A DNA stretch of 36,936 bases from Bacteroidales bacterium UBA4331 (lineage in GTDB: Bacteria > Bacteroidota > Bacteroidia > Bacteroidales > Paludibacteraceae): positions 1 through 36,936 of the forward strand of contig DGTR01000036.1 of NCBI GenBank assembly GCA_002394395.1, read 5' to 3'. Shown here piece by piece: positions 9,888 to 18,537 of this stretch. The notes beneath the pieces were generated by a model. That model saw nothing but the letters and a program-made list of their open reading frames with translations. It was not told where the DNA came from and ran no database searches. A program made the translations under genes and the position numbers. Each line of letters begins with the position of its first letter. Position 1 is the stretch's first letter.

Positions 9888-9904
9888 ATTTGCATAATTC
9901 AAAA
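9853..9904. repeat. 52-bp direct repeat, copy 2
   Basis: Near-identical to 9180-9231 (51 of 52 bases), starting 673 bases after copy 1. It supplies the terminator of the toxin-antitoxin unit and the -33 half of the next promoter. Confidence 0.9.
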
Positions 9905-9920
9905 TTATGTAGTATCTTTG
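9889..9920 (+). promoter_or_regulatory. Bacteroidota-type promoter of the GH105 gene
   Basis: TTTG at 9889-9892, 20 bases, TATCTTTG at 9913-9920. The -33 half lies in the direct repeat; the -7 half is outside it. Confidence 0.8.
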
Positions 9921-9937
9921 CAGCGAAAATCAAAAGA

Positions 9938-9961
9938 GTACTAGTGTACTAGGATACTAGA
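9938..9961. repeat. ACTAG array, 3 units of 8 bp, in the GH105 leader
   Basis: CTAG occurs at 9941, 9949 and 9957, an exact 8-bp period, between the promoter and the start codon. A five-unit array of the same family lies at 26771-26810. Confidence 0.8.
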
Positions 9962-9974
9962 AAAATAAAAGACA

Positions 9975-11471
9975 ATGAGAAGATCGTATATCATAGTTTT
10001 GGTACTCGCGGGAGCGGTGCTCGCGGGATGCGGAGGGGCGACCTGGAAAGGACGCGACAGTGACGTCCGTAATGCGAACGAGATGCGTACGGGATACAGC
10101 CGTGTGATGATCAACGATCGCATGAGCGGATGGTACAACAAAGACGCCTGTGTCGGTTTCCCGAATGCCAACAGCACCAACGGCGTTGTGCAGCCTGAGA
10201 CGGCGGCTACGTGGGACTACGTGCCCGGCGTGGTAGCCAAGGGAATCTTAGATGTATGGAGCCTCTATCGCGACTCCGCATGGGCGGATGCCTGGTATGA
10301 AGGGCTGGCTCAGTGGGTAGAAGGGTTGGAAGGGGAGAAAAACTGGGCTAAAGGCGGTATCCTCGATGACCTGAACTGCGCGAAGGTGTATCTGGGCTTA
10401 TACGAAGGCTCCAAGCCCGGCGGTAAGTTCGAGAACGCAGAGCGGGCTGCGTTCTACATGGAGCAGATGCGGCTGGCGGCAAAAGGACTGGAGGAGCACA
10501 AGAATCGATACTCGCTGCCCAACGGCGGATGGATGCACAAAGCGACGGACGACCCGACGAAGAGTTATTGGGGGCAGATGTGGTGCGACGGTGCGTATAT
10601 GGGTCCGGCGTTGCTGGCGCAGCTGTTGGTTGTCGGCGCCTGCGAAGGAACGAGCTTGGGGTGGAACGACGTCTATGACCAGTTCTACGCCTCGTGGCCG
10701 TACCTCTGGGACGAAGAGAAGAAACTACCGTACCACGTGCTGTTTACAGACGTGACGACCAACCAGAACGGCAAAGCTATTTACGAAAGCGGACACCTAT
10801 ATCCCTGTCGGGATAATTTACCATTTGGTCATTTACCATTTACCATTTATCACTCGGAGGAGTATTGGGGTCGTGCGGCAGGATGGTATATCCTGGCGCT
10901 GGTGGACGTACTGGAGGCATATTTGCAGGGGTTAGAGATTAGCGGTGAGTGGTCAGAGGGTGATCCGCTGCCTTCGGCGCAGAATTTCGACGAGTTGCGG
11001 GAGATGCTGAATCAATTGGCGGACGGCTTGGTAGCAAGGCAAGATAAAGAGACGGGATGCTGGTACCAGTTGCTGCAATACGGGCCGGAGAAATGCGCGA
11101 CGCAGGGTATCGATGAGACCGGTTCGGCGAAGTTTACGAACGTCGGCGAAGGCGGTACGCAATGTAACTATCTCGAGTCCTCGGCTTCGTGCCTCATCAC
11201 CGCAGCGTTGCTGAAGGGCAGCCGGCTGGGGCTGATTGACCAGATGGAAGCAGGAAAGAAAGGCTATGAGGGAATCCTTAAGCAGTTTGTGAAAGAAGAG
11301 AACGGTGTGTTGACCATCACCGGTTCGTGCCAGTCCGCGGGGCTGAGTAAAGACCGTTGGGGCAATGCTGCCTACTACCTGATCGGCAAGGATGTACCCA
11401 TCCAGGATAACACGGAAGGCAAGGTTCTCGGTGCCTTCCTGATGGCCGCCGCAGAGTATGAGCGGCAGTAG
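9975..11471 (+). CDS. GH105-family lipoprotein (unsaturated glycosidic-acid hydrolase, YteR-like)
   Basis: A 498-residue protein with a lipoprotein signal (LAGC, Cys19). Known GH105 enzymes remove the unsaturated uronic residue left by pectin, rhamnogalacturonan or related polysaccharide lyases. Matching features are the repeated aromatic-rich helices of an (alpha/alpha)6 barrel, YWGQMWCDGAYMGP with the expected catalytic Asp at 205, YWGRAAGW at 297-304, and a late block with TGSCQSAGL. I infer a location in the periplasm or outer membrane facing the periplasm. Residues about 281-292 (LPFGHLPFTIYH) are encoded by an ACCATTT-type short repeat, so this loop looks like an insertion. No SusC/SusD pair or lyase is near, so this is not a standard polysaccharide utilisation locus. 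It sits alone between the two surface-protein cassettes with its own promoter. Confidence 0.82.
   Translation: MRRSYIIVLVLAGAVLAGCGGATWKGRDSDVRNANEMRTGYSRVMINDRMSGWYNKDACVGFPNANSTNGVVQPETAATWDYVPGVVAKGILDVWSLYRDSAWADAWYEGLAQWVEGLEGEKNWAKGGILDDLNCAKVYLGLYEGSKPGGKFENAERAAFYMEQMRLAAKGLEEHKNRYSLPNGGWMHKATDDPTKSYWGQMWCDGAYMGPALLAQLLVVGACEGTSLGWNDVYDQFYASWPYLWDEEKKLPYHVLFTDVTTNQNGKAIYESGHLYPCRDNLPFGHLPFTIYHSEEYWGRAAGWYILALVDVLEAYLQGLEISGEWSEGDPLPSAQNFDELREMLNQLADGLVARQDKETGCWYQLLQYGPEKCATQGIDETGSAKFTNVGEGGTQCNYLESSASCLITAALLKGSRLGLIDQMEAGKKGYEGILKQFVKEENGVLTITGSCQSAGLSKDRWGNAAYYLIGKDVPIQDNTEGKVLGAFLMAAAEYERQ
10817..10852. repeat. ACCATTT-type short repeat inside the GH105 gene
   Basis: CAT-initiated 7-8 bp units (CATTTGGT, CATTTAC, CATTTAC, CATTTAT) run in frame through codons about 281-292. 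They are much more AT-rich than the flanking codons. Related arrays are at 18678-18720 and 33934-33987. Confidence 0.8.
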
Positions 11472-11550
11472 ATTTTGATAAAAAGCGCTAAAGTGTAGAA
11501 ATGGCGCATAAAAGTGTCAATTTTTACACATAGATATGCAGAAAAAGCAG

Positions 11551-11558
11551 TAATTTTG
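11551..11558 (+). promoter_or_regulatory. Possible -7 element for the giant B gene
   Basis: TAATTTTG matches TAnnTTTG 27 bases before the start codon, but the expected -33 position (11527-11530) reads CACA, so this would be a weak or differently regulated promoter. Confidence 0.35.
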
Positions 11559-11584
11559 CGCTCGTAATCAAAATCTAATGCATT

Positions 11585-14500
11585 ATGAAAAAAATCTACA
11601 ACTTTTTTCTGCGTATTAATACCCTTAACCGGGCAGCATTTGTTATGATGCTGTCTGTCTTTTTTGTTGGGCAAGTATGGGGTGGTGAAGTAACTTTTTC
11701 CGGGGAGAATTTGAATACAGGAACAGGGGATAAGACTGTAGGATGCATCACTCTTTCTTCGTCCGACATGACGTATAGTGACGGATTGACTGCGGGTGGT
11801 GGCGACAAAACATTTACCCTGACTGCCACTGACGCAACTATTTCCCAAGTGGTGATTACAACGAACTCGACGAACACTCGGTATAAAAAAGAAAATATAA
11901 CCTCCTGCACATCTTGTACCCGGAATGGAACGGTTTATACATGTGCAATCGACAATGCTGCCACCGTGAGTTGCACCAATAACAGTGGAGGTGTGAAAAT
12001 AACTCAAATAGATGTATCATATACACCTACTTCCGATCCTGCAATTTCAACCAAGACGGTGTGTCTCAATCCCGATGTATCAAACTGGAAACAGAACAAT
12101 GAGCGATACGCGGTGTATTGTTTCGGCGACGGAGAAGAATGGTATGACATGACGCTTGTGAGCGACGGTTGTGGCGGTAAGACATATTACAAAGCGGACG
12201 TGGACCCGAAATACACGACCTATATCTTCTGCCGCATGGCAGGAGATAAGCCAGAAAATATCTGGGATAACAGATGGAACCAGACGAACGATTTGGTCAA
12301 AGCGGACGGAACGTATTGTACCATTACGAGTGCCGGCGGAGGGACCACCAAAGCCGGCTGTAACTGGAATCACACGCCGTTCGAAATCTGCATTTCAGGT
12401 CCTGAATACGCCTTCGCAGACGATCCGCTTGTGTTGAAAGCGACATGCCCGGGAGCTACGTATTTCCAATGGTATAAGGACGGAACAGCGGAGTCGAACA
12501 AGATAGAAGGGGCAACGAGCGCCACTTACAGAAAAGGCAACTGTGTCTTCGAGGACGCCGGCACGTATTACTGCAAGGCAGGAGGAAACGAGAGCGCAGT
12601 ACGGACAAGCAGCGGCGTGAGTGTAAAGATGTTCCGAATGTATTTCAACGTAGGACGTGACGGAACAGACTACGGTCACGTGGATTTGCACAATACCGAC
12701 CCCGACAACCATAAAGCGGAGGGTATGATTTTCTTGGGCGAAAATTGGGACTATGCGTTCTCTATCACGGACGGTTTCGGACATTGGTACGGGAACAACA
12801 ATACCAATACAACTGCGATGTGGAGCGGCAACTGCACTAACTGGTCAATGCCTCTTGGAGACCCGCAATGCTGGCTGAGGTCGGATAACGGAGCAACTTA
12901 TACCTTTGTTTTGGATTATTCGAATACATCCAATCTCAAAATCTCCGCCCTGTATCCGCCGGACAACCAAACTGCTGGGTTGATGATCTATTTCGACAAC
13001 AATGTTGTCAAGTGGACCAAGGACAGTCTGCATTATAGAATAGGAAAATTAAACTCGACTACCAAAACACAAATGTCCTTAGTGCCGGGAACGGATAACC
13101 TGTTCCAATACGAGACGCAGGAATACTTAGATCTGAACGCGTGGCATATAGCCAACAACTGCGGTTGGAGCGGGGACGGGGACAACCGCTCTATCTACCG
13201 CACGGTAACTGGTGACGAATATGCCATTACCAAGTCTGTCAACTATGAAGGAGGAGCGACTACCCGCGACATCACCATTACTCCGCGTGATGAACATTCT
13301 CCGGGCGACAAAGACTATAATAACAATTGTGAATTCTACCCATATTCCACCTCCCCCGGCATGAAGAGGCAGAATGTGGAGATAGCGGAATGCACGGGCG
13401 GAACGGTAACTGTCAGTTATACGGATGTGGATAACACCCTGCAGTCATTTACCAGCGGAAACCGCGATTTGGCGCATACCTGTATTCTGACGATTACGGC
13501 AAAGCCGGACTGCGGTCAGAAGATTGTGTCGCTTCAGGTGAACGGCGTTGATTTCACCAGCGGCGACACGCATATCCTGGATGCCGATGCCGTTATAGAA
13601 GCGGTGTTCGCAGACGACCCCACAGCCAAATATGGCATAACGTACTATTCGGATGGCGGAACGATCAATAGCGGCAATGTGACTGAATACACCTACCTAA
13701 TCGGTGCGACACTACCGACCGATGTGACTAAAAGCGGTAGTTGGGATTTTGCCGGTTGGTACGACAACAGCAGCCTGAGCGGTGACCCCGTAACGGAGAT
13801 TACCCCGAGTGATTGCGGCGATAAGAAGTTTTGGGCGAAATGGGTGCCCGGCAAACCCCAGCCGGAGTTCACATGGGATTATGCGAGCATGGTTAATGCC
13901 GGTGGAATCTACCCAATCAGCGTAATCTCGACCGGCGATGCGAATGTGACGATAGAGATTGTGGAGACGATAACCGGCGTGAGCGGCAGTTTCACAGCAG
14001 GCAATCCTGCAACCGGCACCGTGACGCTCGGCAATTATCCGGCAGCGGAGACCTTCACCTATCGCGCCAGCAGTCCGGCAACCGGCACATGGGGTGCCAA
14101 AACGGAAACAAGGACGGTGACGATAACCCGCTGTGTAAAGAGCGATAATCTGGCATACGGAGTAGGATATATAGATGCCGGCAGCTCTTCTAAGCCTAGA
14201 TATTACCACGAGACAACCGGTGTAGGTCGGATAACTAAAGATTTCGGCGGTAGCGGAAATGGCGGTGACGGAGGAACATGGTCAGGAGAGAGTTGGATAA
14301 CCAAATACAATAAAACCGAAGGCCATCTGTTGCAAACATATATTAAAGATGTGTTTAAAATTGTATTCTACGTAAAGGCTGGATCAAGCAATGTGACCAT
14401 ATCTAAACTCCGGATACGTGATTCCTATATCTCCAGCGATAGTCAAGGTAAAAACGGATTGACCGGCGCGACCGTCATATATAATGGTGATCCGTTAAAA

Positions 14501-17500
14501 ACCAGTTTAGATAAAAATGAACAGCAGACGGTAGAGGTTACTTTGGCAGAACCTCTTGCCCAAAATGATTTTGTATATGTTAAATTCAGCGAAAGTTCTT
14601 CACTATATGGTGTGAAGTTGTACAGTGCCGGAGGCGATGAGGTGACAAGCTTGGCGTTTAGCGGAGAGACAGAGGTAGAGAAATATCCGGGTGACGCGCC
14701 GTTTATCAAGGCTGCTGCGCAAACCACCACTCCGATTCCTTCCGGTGGCAGCATAACATATAAGTCTTCGGACGAGAGTGTGGCTACTGTCAATCCGACA
14801 ACGGGCGAAGTGACTGTTCTGGCTCCCGGAAGAACGACTATCACGGCGAAGTTGAGTGCCTTTGGCTGCTTTAAGGAGGCAACGGCTACTTATACGATTA
14901 TCTCGAAGAATTGCGGTGATCCGAAATGTACGGTAGCGGTGACCACCGGAAGCGCCCGCAAATGTGCCAGCGAGAGCGTGACCCTGACAGCAACGGCGGC
15001 TGCGGGTGCGGCTATCCAGTGGTACAAAGATGGGGCGGCTATCCCGGGAGAGATAAGCTCGACGCTTACTACAAAAGCTGCCGGTGAATACTATGCTACC
15101 GCTACCAAGGTTTGTCTGCAAGTGTCCAACACGATAGAGGTGGAGGACCTTGCCGCTCCGACGGCGGTAGCGCTGCATGACTACTATTATATCAAAGCAG
15201 GTCGCGAGCGGCCGGATATCCCGTTGTTCAAATTGACAAACGTGAAGATCGACCCGTCGTCGTTCACTATGAGCCATACTGCTCCTGATGGCTGTAGCTA
15301 TGAGTTGCGCGAGGACGGAATCATCTATTTAGTGGGTACTCCTTCGACTACTCTGGCAGCCTCGACGTACAGTTTGACCGTGACGACCGTCAATGACTGC
15401 GGATTCGCGAATGCATCCGCAACGCTGGAGCTGCGTACCTTGGAACCGACGGCTAAGAAACAGATCGCATGGATAGGCTGTAAAGGAGATGGTAAAAATC
15501 AACAACCACTTCCCGGCACATTAGATGGTAGTCAGAGCACTGATCACTCGCTATATAAATACCTGACAGGTTCTATTACTCCATCAGACCCATCGGATGA
15601 TTGGTTTGTGCTTACTCCTGTTAATGCTTATTGCACAATAGATCCCCAAAAAATCAGCGATTATTATTCGCAGTTTGATTTAATATTACTGACCGACTAT
15701 CCTGATTCGCATGTTTGTCCAACGGGAGATACAGACCCAAGTACTGGGGAAAAGTACAAGAAAACCGACGCAAACTCATATTCCAATGCGATTGGTTGTT
15801 TGATTGATGAGATACCGATTCTCACATTTGAGGCCTTTGTCGCGGGATTGCCCAATTGGGGGATCAATACCAAGCCTGGACCAGAAAGTCCTACAGAGCA
15901 GACCATAACGCTGCTATGCTCAGCGCACAATATTTTCAATAATACGTTCCCAGTTGATGAGCAGATAAAATTTGTAACATCTTCTGGAATGCAGGGATTC
16001 GCTGGACTGGAGGCTCCTCCTGGAATGATTTATATTGCCACTATTCCTGATGGCAGCGGAGGAACACGTATTACTTGTTGCGAGCGCCAGAAAGTAATAG
16101 AAGCGCGAATGATGATGATGGGTTTAAACCATAATGCAATGGCCAGCGTGACCAATGATGGAAAAACGATTATCAAGCAAATCATTGACTATCTGCTGCA
16201 ATTCGAGGAAATGGCGGATTGCGCGTTGGTATTTGATAATGGTGAAAATAATAATTCGTACGATGAAACATCTTATCATGCAGCCGGTCATACCGGTACA
16301 AAAGGCGATGGACTATGGAGTACGGCGGCTAACTGGCATCCGGCATACAACGCGGTACCGAAACCTTTCCAGGCAGTACGTGTGGATAAACCGTGTAATG
16401 TGGATATCGAGAATGCGCACTGCTCGAGTATCCGTCTGCGCAAAGATGGCGCGACCTATGATGGCAAACTGACGATACAGCCGAACGGCGGTCTGACCGT
16501 TATCGATTATATCAAGGAAGTTCACGGAACCAACTACATGACAACCTATCCGAGTGCCGCAAGCGACTTGGTTATCCAAGCCAGCACAACGAGTCAGAAT
16601 GGTTCGTTGGCCTTTGGTAATGCCGAGGATGCGTTGCAGGCAACGGTTGAGTACTATAGCCTCGGTACAGACGCAACAGGGGCTAACCCGGTTTGGCAGT
16701 ACATGGGTATTCCGATCACCGACGGCCCGATGGCTATCGACCAATACCACGCGGCATGGATGTGCAGTTGGGAGTCGGAAGGAAACGTGTCGAGCAACTG
16801 GGTTTGGGTGGAGAACGAAGATCGTATAGTACCGTTCAAAGGTTATTGTATCACCCAGCAGGCATCCAAGAAATACACCCATGTGGGCGCGCTTTGTGCG
16901 CCTGATAAGAAGGAGTTGCCGCTGCATTATTTCACCAGTGAGGATGGCAACGGATTCAATATGTTTGCCAACTCATGGGTAGCTCCGATAGACATCACGA
17001 AGATGCGGACCGAAGATTTTGACGGTGCGGAGCCTACTATCTATATTTATAATACGGGTACGCGTGAGCAATACGATGATGGCGGTCTCCCCAGCACGGA
17101 TGGTACAAACACCGGCGCCGGCCAGTTCAACGCCGTGCCGGTTAATGCGGCGTCGTACATGTCAAGCGCTCTTACGAAGATCCCGACGATGCAGGGCTTC
17201 TTCGTACAAGCAACGCGTGAAGGTACGCTGACGCTCGATTACGATCGTATATGTTTCAACTCGACCGACTATACGACCACCGCAGAGACGATGCGTGCTC
17301 CGCGTCGCGCAACAAAAGAAGCCATGGAGGAGCAGATAGTTCCGGAGGTGATGAGAGTCGATGTAAGTTCCGCTCGCTTCGGCGACCGTGTTTATATCCT
17401 TTCTCATCCGGAGTTCAGCGAGGCCTTTGACTTAGGATGGGACGGTACGAAGCAAGAAGGCGATGAGAATGTGCCGATGCTCGCGTACGTACAAGGAAAC

Positions 17501-17884
17501 AGACTACTCGCCGTAGCGGCGATAGAGACGCCGGAGGGACAGTACCTGTCGTTCCGTGCGGGAGAGGATAGTATCTATACCTTCACGTTCGACTACGAGG
17601 GCGAGACGATCTATCTCTATGACCGTCTGGCGGACGAGGCTGCGGAGATCCGGACAGGAAACACTTATACTTTCCGCGCGACGAACAAGACCGCGGCAGA
17701 GCGGTTCCTGATCACAGCAACGCCTCCGCGGACGCCGACTCAGGTAGAGACTGTCGGCGCTGAGCCCAGAAGCGAGAAGGCAGAGAAGATCATCCATGAG
17801 AATAAGCTGATGATTCTCTATCACGGAGCGGTTTACGATGCGCAAGGCGCGCGCGTAAGAATAGGAAAGGAGGGTGCGAAATGA
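11585..17884 (+). CDS. Giant multidomain surface protein B, paralogue of giant A
   Basis: Complete, 2,099 residues, with a signal peptide (residues 1 to about 33). In order by position: jelly-roll-like unit 11681-12040; CBM26-like unit 12043-12390 (WNQTNDL typical of starch-binding-like modules); Ig-like unit 12398-12640; two modules matching the start of giant A, 12640-13360; divergent InlB unit 13370-13620; one InlB repeat 13627-13845; jelly-roll-like 14135-14630; BIG2-like 14640-14910; Ig-like 14920-15150; alpha/beta domain 15455-16215; beta-helix-like unit 16225-16500; type IX-like pre-tail and tail (KLMILYHGAVYDAQGARV). It lacks the block of extra InlB, Ig and jelly-roll modules present in A. 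I infer export across the outer membrane by type IX secretion and binding to host or plant glycans. The gene ends in an ATGA overlap with the small membrane protein, whose ribosome site (AGGAAAGGAGGG) lies in its last codons. Bases 15480-16290 are visibly more AT-rich than the rest. Confidence 0.88.
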   Translation: MKKIYNFFLRINTLNRAAFVMMLSVFFVGQVWGGEVTFSGENLNTGTGDKTVGCITLSSSDMTYSDGLTAGGGDKTFTLTATDATISQVVITTNSTNTRYKKENITSCTSCTRNGTVYTCAIDNAATVSCTNNSGGVKITQIDVSYTPTSDPAISTKTVCLNPDVSNWKQNNERYAVYCFGDGEEWYDMTLVSDGCGGKTYYKADVDPKYTTYIFCRMAGDKPENIWDNRWNQTNDLVKADGTYCTITSAGGGTTKAGCNWNHTPFEICISGPEYAFADDPLVLKATCPGATYFQWYKDGTAESNKIEGATSATYRKGNCVFEDAGTYYCKAGGNESAVRTSSGVSVKMFRMYFNVGRDGTDYGHVDLHNTDPDNHKAEGMIFLGENWDYAFSITDGFGHWYGNNNTNTTAMWSGNCTNWSMPLGDPQCWLRSDNGATYTFVLDYSNTSNLKISALYPPDNQTAGLMIYFDNNVVKWTKDSLHYRIGKLNSTTKTQMSLVPGTDNLFQYETQEYLDLNAWHIANNCGWSGDGDNRSIYRTVTGDEYAITKSVNYEGGATTRDITITPRDEHSPGDKDYNNNCEFYPYSTSPGMKRQNVEIAECTGGTVTVSYTDVDNTLQSFTSGNRDLAHTCILTITAKPDCGQKIVSLQVNGVDFTSGDTHILDADAVIEAVFADDPTAKYGITYYSDGGTINSGNVTEYTYLIGATLPTDVTKSGSWDFAGWYDNSSLSGDPVTEITPSDCGDKKFWAKWVPGKPQPEFTWDYASMVNAGGIYPISVISTGDANVTIEIVETITGVSGSFTAGNPATGTVTLGNYPAAETFTYRASSPATGTWGAKTETRTVTITRCVKSDNLAYGVGYIDAGSSSKPRYYHETTGVGRITKDFGGSGNGGDGGTWSGESWITKYNKTEGHLLQTYIKDVFKIVFYVKAGSSNVTISKLRIRDSYISSDSQGKNGLTGATVIYNGDPLKTSLDKNEQQTVEVTLAEPLAQNDFVYVKFSESSSLYGVKLYSAGGDEVTSLAFSGETEVEKYPGDAPFIKAAAQTTTPIPSGGSITYKSSDESVATVNPTTGEVTVLAPGRTTITAKLSAFGCFKEATATYTIISKNCGDPKCTVAVTTGSARKCASESVTLTATAAAGAAIQWYKDGAAIPGEISSTLTTKAAGEYYATATKVCLQVSNTIEVEDLAAPTAVALHDYYYIKAGRERPDIPLFKLTNVKIDPSSFTMSHTAPDGCSYELREDGIIYLVGTPSTTLAASTYSLTVTTVNDCGFANASATLELRTLEPTAKKQIAWIGCKGDGKNQQPLPGTLDGSQSTDHSLYKYLTGSITPSDPSDDWFVLTPVNAYCTIDPQKISDYYSQFDLILLTDYPDSHVCPTGDTDPSTGEKYKKTDANSYSNAIGCLIDEIPILTFEAFVAGLPNWGINTKPGPESPTEQTITLLCSAHNIFNNTFPVDEQIKFVTSSGMQGFAGLEAPPGMIYIATIPDGSGGTRITCCERQKVIEARMMMMGLNHNAMASVTNDGKTIIKQIIDYLLQFEEMADCALVFDNGENNNSYDETSYHAAGHTGTKGDGLWSTAANWHPAYNAVPKPFQAVRVDKPCNVDIENAHCSSIRLRKDGATYDGKLTIQPNGGLTVIDYIKEVHGTNYMTTYPSAASDLVIQASTTSQNGSLAFGNAEDALQATVEYYSLGTDATGANPVWQYMGIPITDGPMAIDQYHAAWMCSWESEGNVSSNWVWVENEDRIVPFKGYCITQQASKKYTHVGALCAPDKKELPLHYFTSEDGNGFNMFANSWVAPIDITKMRTEDFDGAEPTIYIYNTGTREQYDDGGLPSTDGTNTGAGQFNAVPVNAASYMSSALTKIPTMQGFFVQATREGTLTLDYDRICFNSTDYTTTAETMRAPRRATKEAMEEQIVPEVMRVDVSSARFGDRVYILSHPEFSEAFDLGWDGTKQEGDENVPMLAYVQGNRLLAVAAIETPEGQYLSFRAGEDSIYTFTFDYEGETIYLYDRLADEAAEIRTGNTYTFRATNKTAAERFLITATPPRTPTQVETVGAEPRSEKAEKIIHENKLMILYHGAVYDAQGARVRIGKEGAK

Positions 17885-18522
17885 AACGATTCCGAATTCA
17901 ATTGGTGTGGGCGCTCATCGTACTGATTTGCGGTGTGTCGCTGATGGGAATGGTATATCTCGTGTTCAACAAGCCCGAAGTGTATATTAGCCCCGGCATC
18001 GTCGTGACCAAACCTTCTCCGGTAGCCGAGCCGGCAGCACCGTTGGCTCCGCGTGGAGGCTCAGCCCCGCAATCGCTGTTCCATCACACGTCGTACAGCT
18101 ATACCTACCATTCGCCGGAGACCAACTCTTTTACGGGTACCGGCAAAGGGCTGTATCTGCATTCCAGCGCAGAGGTGCGTTCGGTAGGCGGCGGAGGAAA
18201 TGGCGCTTGGGCTACCGCAGGTTCGTCCGGTTCGGGCTCTTCGCGTGGGATCATCTATACGCAGAGCACGGGTGCCACGATGCCGATGACGAGTTTCGTA
18301 GCCGTAGCATCGACTCGTCAGGTCTCGCAGCCGGAAGCACAAGAGGCACCGCAGATGGCGCGTATGGCTTCGCCCAAACGCGCGCCGGGACCTCCTAATC
18401 CTCCCGGGCCGCTGCCCGGTGGGCAACAATTGGTGGAGCACCCGATAGGCGATGCCGTCCTGCCGTTACTCCTTCTGGCTATCGGATATATGGTATATAG
18501 AAGAAAAAGACTCGCTGCGTGA
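17881..18522 (+). CDS. Small membrane protein with PIGD-TM-basic tail, partner of giant B
   Basis: 213 residues. An N-terminal hydrophobic segment (residues about 8-28) acts as signal or anchor. The middle is Ser/Gly/Thr-rich, then Pro-rich (PGPPNPPGPLPGG), with no enzyme motif. The end is HPIGDAVLPLLLLAIGYMVY plus RRKRLAA, matching the tail of the protein at 8719-9168: PxGDxVxPLxLL, Tyr pair, basic end. The start overlaps the giant gene by four bases (ATGA) behind a strong purine-rich ribosome site, so the two are translationally coupled. I infer an envelope partner of giant B, perhaps an anchor, export helper or companion surface protein; the function is not known. A bidirectional terminator overlaps its stop codon. 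Confidence 0.75.
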   Translation: MKRFRIQLVWALIVLICGVSLMGMVYLVFNKPEVYISPGIVVTKPSPVAEPAAPLAPRGGSAPQSLFHHTSYSYTYHSPETNSFTGTGKGLYLHSSAEVRSVGGGGNGAWATAGSSGSGSSRGIIYTQSTGATMPMTSFVAVASTRQVSQPEAQEAPQMARMASPKRAPGPPNPPGPLPGGQQLVEHPIGDAVLPLLLLAIGYMVYRRKRLAA

Positions 18523-18535
18523 GCGAGTCTTTTTT
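18504..18535. terminator. Bidirectional terminator between convergent genes
   Basis: GACTCGCT / AGCGAGTC stem with a 5-nt loop, AAAAA on the left and TTTTTT on the right, so it can work in both directions. It overlaps the last codons of the small membrane protein and ends 3 bases before the barrel gene's stop. Confidence 0.85.
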
Positions 18536-18537
18536 CG

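Noticed and set aside
9975..11471. Polysaccharide utilisation locus
   Set aside because: There is a GH105 gene but no SusC/SusD pair, lyase, or hybrid two-component regulator.
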